From Chitinophaga nivalis (lineage in GTDB: Bacteria > Bacteroidota > Bacteroidia > Chitinophagales > Chitinophagaceae): a stretch of 64,000 nucleotides of DNA. The DNA is taken from positions 5,258,087-5,322,086 of the forward strand of contig NZ_JAPDNR010000001.1 in assembly GCF_025989125.1 (NCBI RefSeq). The letters run 5' to 3'. Below are positions 1-9,401 of the stretch, one piece after another. The stretch's first letter is position 1, and each line of letters starts with the position of its first letter. A model generated the notes under the pieces. It did no database searches. It was not told where the DNA came from and saw only the letters and a program-made list of their open reading frames with translations. The position numbers were made by a program, and so were the translations under genes.

Positions 1-984
1 AGATTGCAGCGACGGGCCGCAGATACCACCCAGGCAATACGGCACCAGAAATACAAACATCATCCAGCCCTGCGTAGCAAAAGCAAATAATATCAGGCCC
101 AGTGTGTACAGGGATAATCCCAGGTAAATACTTTTTTCATTCCCGAGTTTAGGATTGACCACCCGTGTTAATCCAGCCTGCACGGCTCCTACCAGCACAC
201 CTACTACTGCCAGGGAGATACCCACCATTTTTTCACTCCAGTTGAAACGATAGATGGTAAAGAAATTCCAGTTACCCTGTACCGCCTGTGCGCCCAGATA
301 AATCAGGAAAAAGCTCAGGGCCAGGCCACCGATTTCGGGATGCCGTGTTAAAAACTTCAGGGAGCCAAACGGATTGGCACGCCGCCAGTCAAAAGGCCGG
401 CGGTTTTCTTTACTCAAAGATTCCGGTAAGAAGAAATAACCATACAGGCAGTTTACCAGACATAGTACCGCCGCCGCATAAAACGGCGCCCGGATACCCC
501 AGCTGGCCAGGAATGCACCTAATGCAGGGCCCAGTACAAAGCCCAGCCCAAAGGCAGCGCCAATCATACCAAAATTTTTGGCCCGGGATGTTTCGTCGGT
601 GCTTACGTCGGCAATGTAAGCCGTAGCAGTGGTAAAGCTCGCACCGGTAATACCGGCGATAATACGTCCGGCAAACAGCCATCCGTAAGCCGGCGCCAAC
701 GCCAGGATAATATAATCAAGCCCGAATCCCAACAGGGATAACAACAGTACCGGACGACGTCCGTACTTGTCACTCAGGTTACCGATAACTGGTGCAAATA
801 AAAATTGGGTAATCGCAAAAACCGATAACAACAAGGCCCCATAGGTACTGGCCTGGTTAACCGGAATGTGTTTCAGCTGTGCAATCAGGTCGGCCATAAC
901 GGGAATAATCAATCCCCAACCCATTACGTCGATCAGCAACGTAACGAAAATAAAACTGATGGCAGCTTTCTTGGATGTATACAT
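1..984 (-). CDS. MFS drug exporter, TetA-like (DHA1), 3' end missing
   Basis: Inner-membrane major facilitator, probably a proton-driven drug/metabolite antiporter. The reverse strand reads without a stop from an ATG (protein begins MYTSKKAAISFIF) to the window edge, giving 328 residues of an expected ~400. TM1 carries the D-x-x-G-W-G-L-I-I-P motif typical of TetA/TCR proteins. The loop between TM2 and TM3 has the MFS signature GNLSDKYGRRPVL (about residues 68-80), and later helices contain GAAFGLGFVLGPALG, the antiporter motif C. The C-terminal helices lie outside the window. No regulator adjoins it. Family assignment is firm; the substrate is not readable from sequence. Confidence 0.87.
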   Translation of the reverse strand, partial: MYTSKKAAISFIFVTLLIDVMGWGLIIPVMADLIAQLKHIPVNQASTYGALLLSVFAITQFLFAPVIGNLSDKYGRRPVLLLSLLGFGLDYIILALAPAYGWLFAGRIIAGITGASFTTATAYIADVSTDETSRAKNFGMIGAAFGLGFVLGPALGAFLASWGIRAPFYAAAVLCLVNCLYGYFFLPESLSKENRRPFDWRRANPFGSLKFLTRHPEIGGLALSFFLIYLGAQAVQGNWNFFTIYRFNWSEKMVGISLAVVGVLVGAVQAGLTRVVNPKLGNEKSIYLGLSLYTLGLILFAFATQGWMMFVFLVPYCLGGICGPSLQS

Positions 985-1461
985 AATGATGATTTGGAAA
1001 CCGGAAATAAAAACTGTTGATCCTTTTTTTCTATGCGGTCGGATCGGCCATGCTACTACACGCTTTGGTTTATTGTTCTCACAACAGGGTTAAACATGAC
1101 ACCGGGCACTTCTTCTTCCGTTTAACCGGTAGCAGCAAAACTATACCTGACGAATAGCTGATGAAAGCCTATTCCGGTCAGCACCACCGTTAAACCGGTA
1201 AAGGCCATGGTTATACCGGTAAAATAAAAAAAGGTTGTTTATCCGAACACCTGCGTAAACGGCATCTTCACATGATATTTTTCAGTGGCATATGTATGCA
1301 ATAAAATGAAGGTCATCCCAAATTTACTATTAAACGCGGTATCCGGCGCCGGCAAACTTATAAAATAAATCCAACAGAAAAAAGCCTTCCGCATAAATTT
1401 GCGAAAGGCTTTTTGATAACTGTTTCTCCCCTCGGCTATACTACCGGCCGCAGATCCGCCA
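985..1461. other. intergenic region without a gene
   Basis: About 480 bases between two minus-strand genes. The right part holds the hairpin listed as the terminator of the hydrolase gene; the left part must carry the promoter of the MFS exporter. I see no conserved small ORF, RNA gene or repeat. Confidence 0.5.
1378..1414 (-). terminator. rho-independent terminator of the esterase gene
   Basis: Inverted repeat with 14-base arms (one mismatch), AAAAAGCCTTCCGC / GCGAAAGGCTTTTT, around a 9-base loop. Read on the minus strand it ends in a run of U, and it lies about 50 bases past the stop of the hydrolase gene. Confidence 0.75.
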
Positions 1462-2397
1462 TCAGTGCTTTACCGGCTCATTTAAAAAGTGATTAATGGA
1501 CAACCAGTTCAGGCACGCATCCAGCCATTTATTTTTATACACCGGATCATACAATCCAAAACCATGACCACCGGCCTGGAAAATATGCATCTCTGATTTT
1601 ACTTTTGCCTGTTGTAACGCATTAAAAAATGCCACGCTGTTTTTTACCGGTACCACCTCATCATCGGTTGCATGTACCAGGAAGGAAGGCGGTGTCTGAG
1701 CGGTAACCCTTTTTTCGTTGCTGAACTGGTTTAATAAAGCCACCGACGCCTCTTTTCCCACCAGTCGTTCCCGTGTTCCGCTGGGAATCATCCGGTCGAA
1801 AATGATCACCGGATATAACAGTACCATAAATGCCGGCCGTAGGTTAATATGATCCGGATTGGGAATCACCGGCTGCTGAAAACTTACGCCCGCTGTGGAA
1901 GCCACGTGGCCGCCGGCAGAAAGGCCCACCAGCCCGATTTTCCCGGTATCTATTCCCCATGCCGCCGCCCGGCGGTGTAACAGCATCAATGCAGCCTGTA
2001 CATCCTGCAACGGACCAATGGATTTCCTGACCATGATCCTGTTGTCCGGTAAGCGATACTTCAATACAAAAGCCGTTATCCCCGCCTGCACCAACTCCCG
2101 GGCTACCGCCGCTTCATCTGCGGTCGATAGCACCTGATAACCACCTCCCGGACAAATAATCACTGCAGTGCCATTCGCCTTTTCTTTTTCGGGCAAGTAA
2201 CACGTTAAAGCAGGTACTGTCACCCTGGTAATGAGGCCATCGTCATCTGTTTCCTCGATATAATCAGCAGGTGTTTTCCGGGCATTGGGAATCATGCCTT
2301 CATAGAGTGGGATGACCTGGTTCTGGCCATAGGTCAGGTGGAAAGATAGGATCAACGCAATTATCAGCAAGACCCGTCTGTCAATTCTCGCATTCAT
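1462..2397 (-). CDS. secreted alpha/beta hydrolase (BD-FAE/acetyl-esterase-like)
   Basis: Serine esterase of the alpha/beta-hydrolase fold, probably exported and acting on acylated sugars or other esters. The first ~24 residues form a signal peptide ending ...HLTYG-QN. The chain then shows the oxyanion-hole loop CPGGGY (HGGG-like), the nucleophile elbow GLSAGG (Ser about 159), the acid region HATDDEVVPV and the catalytic histidine in GGHGFG near the C terminus, so the triad is complete. At 311 residues it is normal for this group, which includes many Bacteroidota carbohydrate esterases. It is monocistronic with its own terminator. The natural substrate is unknown. Confidence 0.83.
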   Translation of the reverse strand: MNARIDRRVLLIIALILSFHLTYGQNQVIPLYEGMIPNARKTPADYIEETDDDGLITRVTVPALTCYLPEKEKANGTAVIICPGGGYQVLSTADEAAVARELVQAGITAFVLKYRLPDNRIMVRKSIGPLQDVQAALMLLHRRAAAWGIDTGKIGLVGLSAGGHVASTAGVSFQQPVIPNPDHINLRPAFMVLLYPVIIFDRMIPSGTRERLVGKEASVALLNQFSNEKRVTAQTPPSFLVHATDDEVVPVKNSVAFFNALQQAKVKSEMHIFQAGGHGFGLYDPVYKNKWLDACLNWLSINHFLNEPVKH

Positions 2398-2485
2398 TTT
2401 TCAGTATTTAGGTGTGAATACCCTGGTTTTTTACCACCTAAATGTATACTTTCCTATAGCCGGGAAATGTGCAGAAATGCTCAAT

Positions 2486-3403
2486 TCAGGATATGGACTG
2501 TTTTCTGAAATGAAGGGGAGATAAACCATGTACTGCCTTGAAAGCACGACAGAAGGCACTCATATTCTCAAAACCACACATCCACGTGATATCCAGCACC
2601 GGCTTGTTCGTTTGCCGGAGTAAAATGGCGGCATGATACAACCGGATGCGGATAAGATATTGGTAAGGCGTTACACGGAAGACGGCTTTGAACTGCCGTA
2701 CCAGCTGCGGCACAGATAAGCAGACTTCCCTGCTGATCATTTGCAGATCCGGCTGGTCCATATAACAGGAATGGAGCAGGTCTCTGGCCATGCATAAACG
2801 TTGATATATTTCTTTTCTGACAGCTGGTTTCAGGGCATGTACCTGTTTCATTTCCCGGACGGCTGCGCCCTGATTGCGGAGCAGCTGATGCAATAAAAAC
2901 ACCAGGTGCTCATCTGTTTTCGCCGCTTCATATCCGGTACTTTCCAGGTCGGTTATCAGCGCATGCAATTGCCGCTGCAACACAGGTGTTACCGGATTCA
3001 GGGTCTGAAAAAAGGTGGGCGTATGACCATCAGGAGAAAAGGGATCATCCATTAAGCTTTCTTCCGACTGCAGGGTTTCGCGGAAGACGGCGGTCGCAAA
3101 TGTTTTTTTGAAGAAGACCGACAAACAGCTGACCGGTTCTTCACTGTCGATTTTACAGGCGTAACGCTGGTCATCATTCAACAGCAGAAACTGTCCAGGC
3201 CTCACGGCTACCCTACGCCGGTCGATACCATACCATTCTTCTCCGCGCAATACCGTTTTAAAGGAAAGACAGCCCACATGATTATCGCAATTGCTACGAC
3301 GACTCAGGGCATTAAAGACCATATTCTGTTGCTGAAAGCGGCCGAAATGCAACGCTTCATTAAATCCGGGCGCGGTATGATCAGGCAGACTGGTGATGTA
3401 CAT
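2486..3403 (-). CDS. AraC-family transcriptional regulator
   Basis: DNA-binding regulator of about 305 residues. The N-terminal half resembles the cupin-like ligand-sensing domain of AraC proteins. The C-terminal ~100 residues hold the double helix-turn-helix, with recognisable LQMISREVCLSVPQLVRQF (first HTH) and LDITWMCGFENMSAFCRAF (second HTH), followed by the usual G-x-S-P-x-x-F/H-R ending. I chose the ATG (protein MYITSLPDH) over an upstream in-frame GTG because the GTG sits inside a terminator-like hairpin. It lies downstream of, and on the same strand as, the MFS exporter and may control it. The effector is unknown. Confidence 0.87.
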   Translation of the reverse strand: MYITSLPDHTAPGFNEALHFGRFQQQNMVFNALSRRSNCDNHVGCLSFKTVLRGEEWYGIDRRRVAVRPGQFLLLNDDQRYACKIDSEEPVSCLSVFFKKTFATAVFRETLQSEESLMDDPFSPDGHTPTFFQTLNPVTPVLQRQLHALITDLESTGYEAAKTDEHLVFLLHQLLRNQGAAVREMKQVHALKPAVRKEIYQRLCMARDLLHSCYMDQPDLQMISREVCLSVPQLVRQFKAVFRVTPYQYLIRIRLYHAAILLRQTNKPVLDITWMCGFENMSAFCRAFKAVHGLSPLHFRKQSIS

Positions 3404-3416
3404 GGGATACCTGGTT

Positions 3417-3443
3417 AGGTCTGCCGGCACTTCCGGCAGACCT
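3417..3443 (-). terminator. hairpin between exporter and AraC genes
   Basis: Perfect 11-base inverted repeat AGGTCTGCCGG / CCGGCAGACCT with a 5-base loop, located after the stop of the MFS gene and before the AraC ATG. There is no clear U-tract, so it may only attenuate read-through. Confidence 0.5.
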
Positions 3444-3479
3444 CCGCAAGATATAAATTCTATGCATATCCTGTAGTAC

Positions 3480-4706
3480 TTAGCCTCTTTCCGACTGAGC
3501 CTTCCTGCTCAGCAACAACACCCGGTACATGACCAGCCCACTGGCCACGATCAGCACCATATAGCTCGTCGCCAGATTCCGGCCATCCTCTGCAGGCAAC
3601 AGATAAGTGAGGCCGTAGCTGAGCATGGATACAATCACATAACTCAAGCCACCGGTAAGGCCTCCGGCGATACCCGCGTTGTTGGGAAAACGCTGCAGAC
3701 AGAAAGTAAAATAATTGTTGTACGTAAAGCCGGCGCCTACATGCACCAGGAAAGCAAATACCAGTACCACCCATAGCTGCCCCACCCAGTAGGATAAGCC
3801 CAACAGCGCTGTAGCGGAGAGGAACTGTAATATAATATTGCCAGTCATCTTCGGGATAAAAGGTTGCCGGATCAGCCCCTTCCCCAGGAAGCCGCCTGCC
3901 ATCCACGCGAAGCCCAGGAAGAGAGAAGCATAGCCCGTAATCACCGGCGATAAATTAAAATGATGCTCCACAATAAAAGGCCCGGACATATTATACACCA
4001 TCACCATGGAGTAGGCCAGTCCCAGCATCGCAATGCCCAATATAAAACTTCCCGTGCGCACCATCTCATAATAAATAGTCAATATTTTCGCCGGATGGAA
4101 AGGCCTTATTTCACGAATGGTTTCCCCGCTGAAAAACAACTCCAGCAGAAACAACACAGCGCCATAACCGGCCAGGAAATAAAAATTGGATTCCCAACCG
4201 AAATTCACTTCCAGGTAGCCGCCGATGAAAGGCGCCACAATAGGCCCGGTAGACCAGATAATCGTAAAGAAGCTCAGATAGTGTTTGAGCTTTTCACCGG
4301 AGTAAAGATCTACAAAAAATGCCCGCTTACTCACCACCATGGCAGCGATGGTAATACCATGCAAGATGCGCATCGCATAAATGACATAGATACTATGGGT
4401 ATTGGCAATGGTAACACAGGAGAGACAGAAAATGAAAATCGATATCAGGGAGATTTTGTACCGGCCATAACTATCCAACAATCCACCTATAAACAACTGC
4501 GCCAATCCATAGCTGATCAGAAACAAACTCAGGGTGAGCTGCGCCTGGCTGTTGGTGATGCCCAGCGCGCTGGTCATGCCCGGCAGTGAGGGAATATAGA
4601 TGTCTGTAGCGAAACCTGACATGGGTATCATGCCAAAGGCGAACAGGGTCGCTAATCCAATATTGCTGTTCTTAATTCTCTTTAGTTTAACAGTGCTGGT
4701 CGTCAT
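3480..4706 (-). CDS. MFS multidrug exporter, Bcr/CflA type
   Basis: Twelve-helix drug:proton antiporter of 408 residues, the usual length. TM1 contains the Bcr/CflA-type ATDIYIPSLPGM segment, the TM2-3 loop has GGLLDSYGRYKISL (MFS motif A variant), and TM5 carries GPIVAPFIGGYL (motif C). Later loops and helices are consistent with a full transporter. A TAnnTTTG element lies about 30 bases upstream of the ATG. It shares its strand with the AraC gene downstream, separated by a hairpin. The substrate cannot be predicted. Confidence 0.87.
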   Translation of the reverse strand: MTTSTVKLKRIKNSNIGLATLFAFGMIPMSGFATDIYIPSLPGMTSALGITNSQAQLTLSLFLISYGLAQLFIGGLLDSYGRYKISLISIFIFCLSCVTIANTHSIYVIYAMRILHGITIAAMVVSKRAFFVDLYSGEKLKHYLSFFTIIWSTGPIVAPFIGGYLEVNFGWESNFYFLAGYGAVLFLLELFFSGETIREIRPFHPAKILTIYYEMVRTGSFILGIAMLGLAYSMVMVYNMSGPFIVEHHFNLSPVITGYASLFLGFAWMAGGFLGKGLIRQPFIPKMTGNIILQFLSATALLGLSYWVGQLWVVLVFAFLVHVGAGFTYNNYFTFCLQRFPNNAGIAGGLTGGLSYVIVSMLSYGLTYLLPAEDGRNLATSYMVLIVASGLVMYRVLLLSRKAQSERG

Positions 4707-4735
4707 TGTTACAGTTGCTGATGATTCTTTCGCCG

Positions 4736-4743
4736 CAAAATTA
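4736..4743 (-). promoter_or_regulatory. putative -7 element upstream of the Bcr-type exporter
   Basis: On the minus strand the bases read TAATTTTG, matching the Bacteroidota TAnnTTTG -7 consensus, 30 bases before the exporter ATG. No convincing TTG at -33 was found. Confidence 0.4.
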
Positions 4744-4991
4744 GGACTTCATGCTATAATTATTGACACGATACTCTCATAAATATGATAGCCGGCAGGA
4801 ATCATAACAAAAAAATAATCGCAGCCAGTCTCCCCAACATGAGGAATATCCGGACACCACCTGTTACCTCACATGCACAGCTTTACTGCGGTTGCAGCCA
4901 CTTTGCCCCCTGTTTGCCGGTCCTGTACAGCACGGATGTACTATTGTTGCGGCAGGTCCGCTATTTGCAATGAATTTTTGAAAAGTAGCAT

Positions 4992-5159
4992 ATGAAACAA
5001 CCCATTTATTTCTTACTGGCGCTATTAATGGTAAGTATGAGCAGCTGTGAGGTCATCGGTGGTATTTTCAAAGCCGGCGTATGGACCGGGATCATTGCCG
5101 TAGCAGTAGTACTCGGACTCATTGTTTTCCTGATCACCAGAGGTACCCGGCGGGATTAA
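4992..5159 (+). CDS. small membrane lipoprotein (55 aa)
   Basis: A 55-residue protein beginning MKQPIYFLLALLMVSMSSC. Residues 4-18 are a lipoprotein signal with a lipobox ending in Cys19, so the mature protein would be a ~37-residue lipid-anchored peptide. After a short polar stretch (EVIGGIFKAGVWTG) it has one hydrophobic helix (residues 33-48) and a basic tail, TRGTRRD. Similar tiny lipoproteins with CEVIGGIFKAG are widespread in Bacteroidota and have no known function. The next minus-strand gene converges on it across a shared hairpin. Confidence 0.75.
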   Translation: MKQPIYFLLALLMVSMSSCEVIGGIFKAGVWTGIIAVAVVLGLIVFLITRGTRRD

Positions 5160-5216
5160 AGGGAAGACTTACATAAGCAGGAAGCAGACAGGATGTTGCG
5201 GTTATCGGATGCAGGT

Positions 5217-5256
5217 ATCCTGCCGGAGCAAATACACTTCTTTTCTCCGGCAGGAT
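5217..5256. terminator. bidirectional hairpin between convergent genes
   Basis: Perfect 12-base arms ATCCTGCCGGAG / CTCCGGCAGGAT with a 16-base loop, placed between the stop of the small lipoprotein and the stop of the convergent hydrolase gene. Confidence 0.6.
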
Positions 5257-5266
5257 TTCAGCGATA

Positions 5267-6415
5267 TTATCGGTGCTGTACAATCGGATCCAGACACGCT
5301 TTCAGTTCTATCAACAGCTTACCCGGTTCTTCGAAAGGTATCATGTGAGAAGATTTTTCGAACCAGATTCCTTTTTTTACCGGCGCTTTCAGCGGCTCCA
5401 GCCAGGCCGCAGTAGGCTCAGAAGGTGTGGTGTAATCATGCCGGCCCATAAACATAAATACCGGAATCGGGAACGTGCGCACACTTTTGAAATCCACCTC
5501 CAGAAATTCATCTAAGATACGCCCCAGCGTAAACACGTTGCTTTCATCGATGGCTTTCACTTCTTCGCGGCTGTATTCCGGCGATAAATACGGCGCGTTG
5601 TAGAAATATGTGGATTCATGCCGGAAAGCCGTTAAGCCACCATAATATTGCGCCCAGTCTCTTGCCGTTACAATACGTTCGCGGGTTACCGGCTGATTGC
5701 CCGGATAAGGGGCTATTGCCTGTAATTCTTTCAATGCTTTCTCATTGCCGAACTTTTTTGCCTGTGCTACCGCGAAATCATAACTCACGGCTTCGTTCTC
5801 CCGTACATTGATCACCTGCCCGATACCAATATAGGCATAGAACAGGTCCGGACGCTTCAGGGCTGCCTTCATAGCCACAATGGTACCCCAGCTATGCCCC
5901 ATCAGGATGATCTTTTTGGCCTGATAACGTTGTTTGATATACGTAGCCAGCTCCAGGGCATCACTGACATAGTTGTCTATTTTGATGGTATGGCTGATCG
6001 AATCAGGATTTACATTCAGAAACGTACTGCCGGCGCCACGCTGATCCCAGGTTACCACAGTATAGTATTCTTCTATCGGCCGCTGGAACATCCACATCAC
6101 CGGTGATAAGGGGGAAGCAGGCCCGCCATGTACAAACAACAATACCGGATTATCGCTATCCTGCCCGCGCACATATACGGATTGATCAATGCCCCCTATT
6201 TTTACTTTATAATTTTCCTGAATGCCTTTCGGGTTAACAATCCTGCTTAAGTCAGTAATCACCTTTTTGCCGGCAGCATACTTGTCTGTCAACGGCGGCT
6301 GCGATTGTTGTGCAACCAATAAAGCAGGCAGCATCATACAGCATATTAGCAGAAAAATACCTGTGCGTATAGCCTTGTACGTAGTGGAATCGTTTTTCGT
6401 GTAACAAGTGTTCAT
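5267..6415 (-). CDS. secreted alpha/beta hydrolase, proline-iminopeptidase-like (S33)
   Basis: Exported hydrolase of 382 residues. A basic start and a hydrophobic segment (about residues 17-35, ending LLVAQQ) act as signal peptide. The S33 features are clear: oxyanion motif VHGGPASP, the TWDQRGAGST strand-loop typical of proline iminopeptidases, nucleophile GHSWG, acid in MGRHDYTTP and histidine in SSHMIPFEEP. Members of this family remove N-terminal proline from peptides or act as general esterases. The neighbours give no hint of substrate. It is probably transcribed alone, converging on the small lipoprotein gene. Confidence 0.83.
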   Translation of the reverse strand: MNTCYTKNDSTTYKAIRTGIFLLICCMMLPALLVAQQSQPPLTDKYAAGKKVITDLSRIVNPKGIQENYKVKIGGIDQSVYVRGQDSDNPVLLFVHGGPASPLSPVMWMFQRPIEEYYTVVTWDQRGAGSTFLNVNPDSISHTIKIDNYVSDALELATYIKQRYQAKKIILMGHSWGTIVAMKAALKRPDLFYAYIGIGQVINVRENEAVSYDFAVAQAKKFGNEKALKELQAIAPYPGNQPVTRERIVTARDWAQYYGGLTAFRHESTYFYNAPYLSPEYSREEVKAIDESNVFTLGRILDEFLEVDFKSVRTFPIPVFMFMGRHDYTTPSEPTAAWLEPLKAPVKKGIWFEKSSHMIPFEEPGKLLIELKACLDPIVQHR

Positions 6416-6541
6416 AAGAGATGTGATTATTTTTTTGACAGTTTAGAGAGATGAGGAGATCCTTTCACCCGGCTGTATGCCCATTACTGAGCAGCCGGAT
6501 GATGAATACCTCGTTGTGATGACAGTTTGAGAGATATGCGA

Positions 6542-8932
6542 TTATTCTCCCCGCAGACTTTTTATCAGGTTAATGTTGATGGCGCGGATGGCCTGGAAGC
6601 TCACAGTACTGAGGGCTATCAATACCGCCAGTAAACCGGACAACCCAAATATCCACCAGCTGATATCCGTTTTATAGGCAAACTGCTGCAACCATTGGTG
6701 CATAGCCCACCAGGCGATAGGCGCCGCTATCAGGAAAGCGATACCAACCAGTATCATAAAATCGGTGGACAACAGTCCGAAGAGCGAAGCAGTACTGGCC
6801 CCCATGACTTTACGGATGCTGATTTCCTTTGCCTTCTGTTCAGCTGTGAATATCGACAGGCCCAGTAATCCGAGGCAGGAAATAAAGATCGCCAGCACGG
6901 CAAAGATCACTGATAACCGGTCTGTCACCTGCTCACTTTTATAAAGATGTGCATATTCTTCATCTGCGAACTGATAGCTGAAAGGGAATTTAGGATTCAG
7001 TTCCTTACAAAGCTGTTCCAGACTGGCCAGCGCCTCCTTGGTTTTGCCCGGACGGGTTCTGACCAGGAAGGTATTACCCGTAAAAGCACTGAGGAATCCC
7101 GTCTTTGCAGCGGGCTCCAACCGCAGTATCAGTGGTTGGATGTTATTGTGCAATGACTGAAAATGGAAGTTTCGGAGTACCCCGACAATGGGTCCTTTTT
7201 TTCCCCAGAAGGTAAGGTACCTGCCTATCGGTTCTTTATAGTTCAGTATTTTGAGTGCCGCTTCATTGATAATATAGGCGCTCGAATCTGTCGCAAAATT
7301 CCGGGAGAAGTCGCGGCCCTGTGAGATTTCCAGTTGCAATGTTTTGATAAAATCGTATCCTACCAGGGAATGTGTAAAGTAATTGATGCTGCCGGGGTTT
7401 CTTCCTTCCCAGTCTACCCCGCTCGTACGTGCTTTCAGGTTAGTTGGGTTACCCATCATTTTACTTACGCCACTGATATACGGACTGCGTAAAGCAGCCT
7501 GCCGGAGTACTTCCTGCCGGGCAATCAGGTCGCCTTCCAGTGGTACATAAATCAGGTTTTCGCGGTCGAAGCCCAGATTGGTATGCTGTACATACTGTAC
7601 CTGCCGGGAGATGAGGATCGTGGAAATAATCAGGATGATGGAGAGTACAAACTGGAATACCACCAGGCCTTTTCTGAGCCAGAGCGAACCGGCGCCTGAT
7701 TTCATGGTACCTTTCAATACCTCAATAGCATTGCAGGCAGAAAGGAACAGCGCCGGGTAACTGCCGGAAAGAATACCAGAGAAAAGAGTCAGTCCCAGCA
7801 GCATCAGCCAGAATACCGGATGGCCAAAAGGCAATACGATGGCTTTGCCGGTAAGTCCGTTAAAGGCCGGCAAGGTAATCCATACAATGAAGATAGCCAA
7901 TATAGCTGCCAGCACGGCAACGATAATAGCCTCCCCGACAAACTGCCGGATCAGCTGCCAGCGTACCGCCCCCATGGCTTTGCGGATACCGATTTCCTTG
8001 AGGCGGTTCATGGAACGGGCAGTGGTCAGGTTCATGAAATTGATACAGGCGATCAGCAGAATGAATACCGCTACCAGGCTGAAAAGCCGCACGTATTCAA
8101 TCCGGCCGCCGTGCAGGTAACCATTCTCAAAATGTCCGTGCAGGTACTGGGCATCAAAACGCTGCAGGCCCATTTCGTACCGCATGGTTTTGTTTTCTTT
8201 GTTGTAGGCATCCAGGAAATGCAGCAATTTCTTTTCCAGTAGTTCCGGGTCGGTACCGGCACGTAACTGCAGGAAGGTCTTAGGCCCATTGCTGTTCCAA
8301 TCTGTCAGCCACTCATTTTCTTTTTTCAGGAATTCCCAGTTGAGCAGGAAATCAAATTTTTCGGATGCCTGCGCAGGTAAATCTTCAAATACAGCTTTTA
8401 CTGTGAAGTTCTCCCGGTTGTCATAGCGGATCGTTTTGTCTATAGCCAACTCCGGGCTACCGAAAAAAGCAGTAGCCATTTTGCGGGAGATAGCAATACT
8501 CTCCGGCGTTTTCAGCGCTTCGGCCGCGTTGCCGGCCAGCAATGGGTAGCTAAACATCCGGAAGAATCCGGGGCTTGCGGCACTACCGTCTTCTTTCAGG
8601 ACCTTATCTCCGACAGTAAACGAATTGTTGGTGGTCCAGGCCAGGCCGGATGCCAGCTCCACTTCCGGCATTGTTTGCTGTAACTCCTCCGGCAGCAACC
8701 CTGGTGTGGAATAGGAAGCCTCTGTTTTTCCTTCCGGAAAATAACGGAGATATACGCTGTATAGTTGTGTATTATTTTTATGAAATCCATCTACCTCACT
8801 TTCATCCTGTACCCAGAGCAGGATAAGCAGGCTGCAGGCAATACCCAATGCAAGACCCGCTATGTTGATCACAGAAAATCCTTTGTGCTTCCAAAGATTT
8901 CTGATGGCGATGAGAAAATGATTCTTAATCAT
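6542..8932 (-). CDS. ABC transporter permease, MacB/FtsX family
   Basis: Large inner-membrane permease of 796 residues of the type abundant in Bacteroidota. It has an N-terminal TM helix (about 20-40) followed by a MacB periplasmic core domain, then an FtsX core with three helices (about 285-440) starting at the conserved LKEIGIRKAMGA motif. A second periplasmic domain and a second FtsX core follow (about 680-790), with the parallel motif AKEISIRKVMGAS. No ATPase gene adjoins it, so it must pair with an ABC protein encoded elsewhere. Such proteins export peptides or lipoproteins, or transmit envelope stress; the substrate is unknown here. Confidence 0.87.
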   Translation of the reverse strand: MIKNHFLIAIRNLWKHKGFSVINIAGLALGIACSLLILLWVQDESEVDGFHKNNTQLYSVYLRYFPEGKTEASYSTPGLLPEELQQTMPEVELASGLAWTTNNSFTVGDKVLKEDGSAASPGFFRMFSYPLLAGNAAEALKTPESIAISRKMATAFFGSPELAIDKTIRYDNRENFTVKAVFEDLPAQASEKFDFLLNWEFLKKENEWLTDWNSNGPKTFLQLRAGTDPELLEKKLLHFLDAYNKENKTMRYEMGLQRFDAQYLHGHFENGYLHGGRIEYVRLFSLVAVFILLIACINFMNLTTARSMNRLKEIGIRKAMGAVRWQLIRQFVGEAIIVAVLAAILAIFIVWITLPAFNGLTGKAIVLPFGHPVFWLMLLGLTLFSGILSGSYPALFLSACNAIEVLKGTMKSGAGSLWLRKGLVVFQFVLSIILIISTILISRQVQYVQHTNLGFDRENLIYVPLEGDLIARQEVLRQAALRSPYISGVSKMMGNPTNLKARTSGVDWEGRNPGSINYFTHSLVGYDFIKTLQLEISQGRDFSRNFATDSSAYIINEAALKILNYKEPIGRYLTFWGKKGPIVGVLRNFHFQSLHNNIQPLILRLEPAAKTGFLSAFTGNTFLVRTRPGKTKEALASLEQLCKELNPKFPFSYQFADEEYAHLYKSEQVTDRLSVIFAVLAIFISCLGLLGLSIFTAEQKAKEISIRKVMGASTASLFGLLSTDFMILVGIAFLIAAPIAWWAMHQWLQQFAYKTDISWWIFGLSGLLAVLIALSTVSFQAIRAININLIKSLRGE

Positions 8933-9401
8933 TAAAGCTGTTTTATTATTTGATTCCTTCGTACGGACGGTTCAGCAGAAAACCAGTATAGTGCCATTTT
9001 ACATTTTGGTTGATTATCAATGTTTTAATTTACGGCATAGTGATCAGATTGTCCGCTTTTGATACACCGGTATGTCCGGTTTTGCCCGATATGCATCGAA
9101 GTGTAAAGTTAAATAAAGGAATCACCGGTCCTATACCCCTGCCGTATTTTTACACCCTGTTATTTTCGTATAGGCTTGATAATTTAGATAGCCGGTCATA
9201 ATCATTGTTTATCAGACGTTCTGCCGGAAAATCATGGAAATGTCAGACAATATCATTAAATATGTGGCCGGAATAAACCATCAGATCAGCAACCTATATC
9301 TGTAACGCATCAAGGCAGGCATTATCCCGATCTAAAAGTACCCTTACCGCTCACTATACCTGAGACACATTATCAACTATATATCACTTAATCTCATCAT
9401 C
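8933..9401. other. divergent intergenic region
   Basis: About 470 AT-rich bases between the divergent permease and barrel genes, which must contain both promoters. I could not assign a convincing promoter pair, RNA or small ORF. Confidence 0.4.

Noticed and set aside
3960..4589. 209-codon open frame antisense to the Bcr-type exporter
   Set aside because: Rich in His and Gln, with no domain; the exporter on the other strand has every MFS motif.
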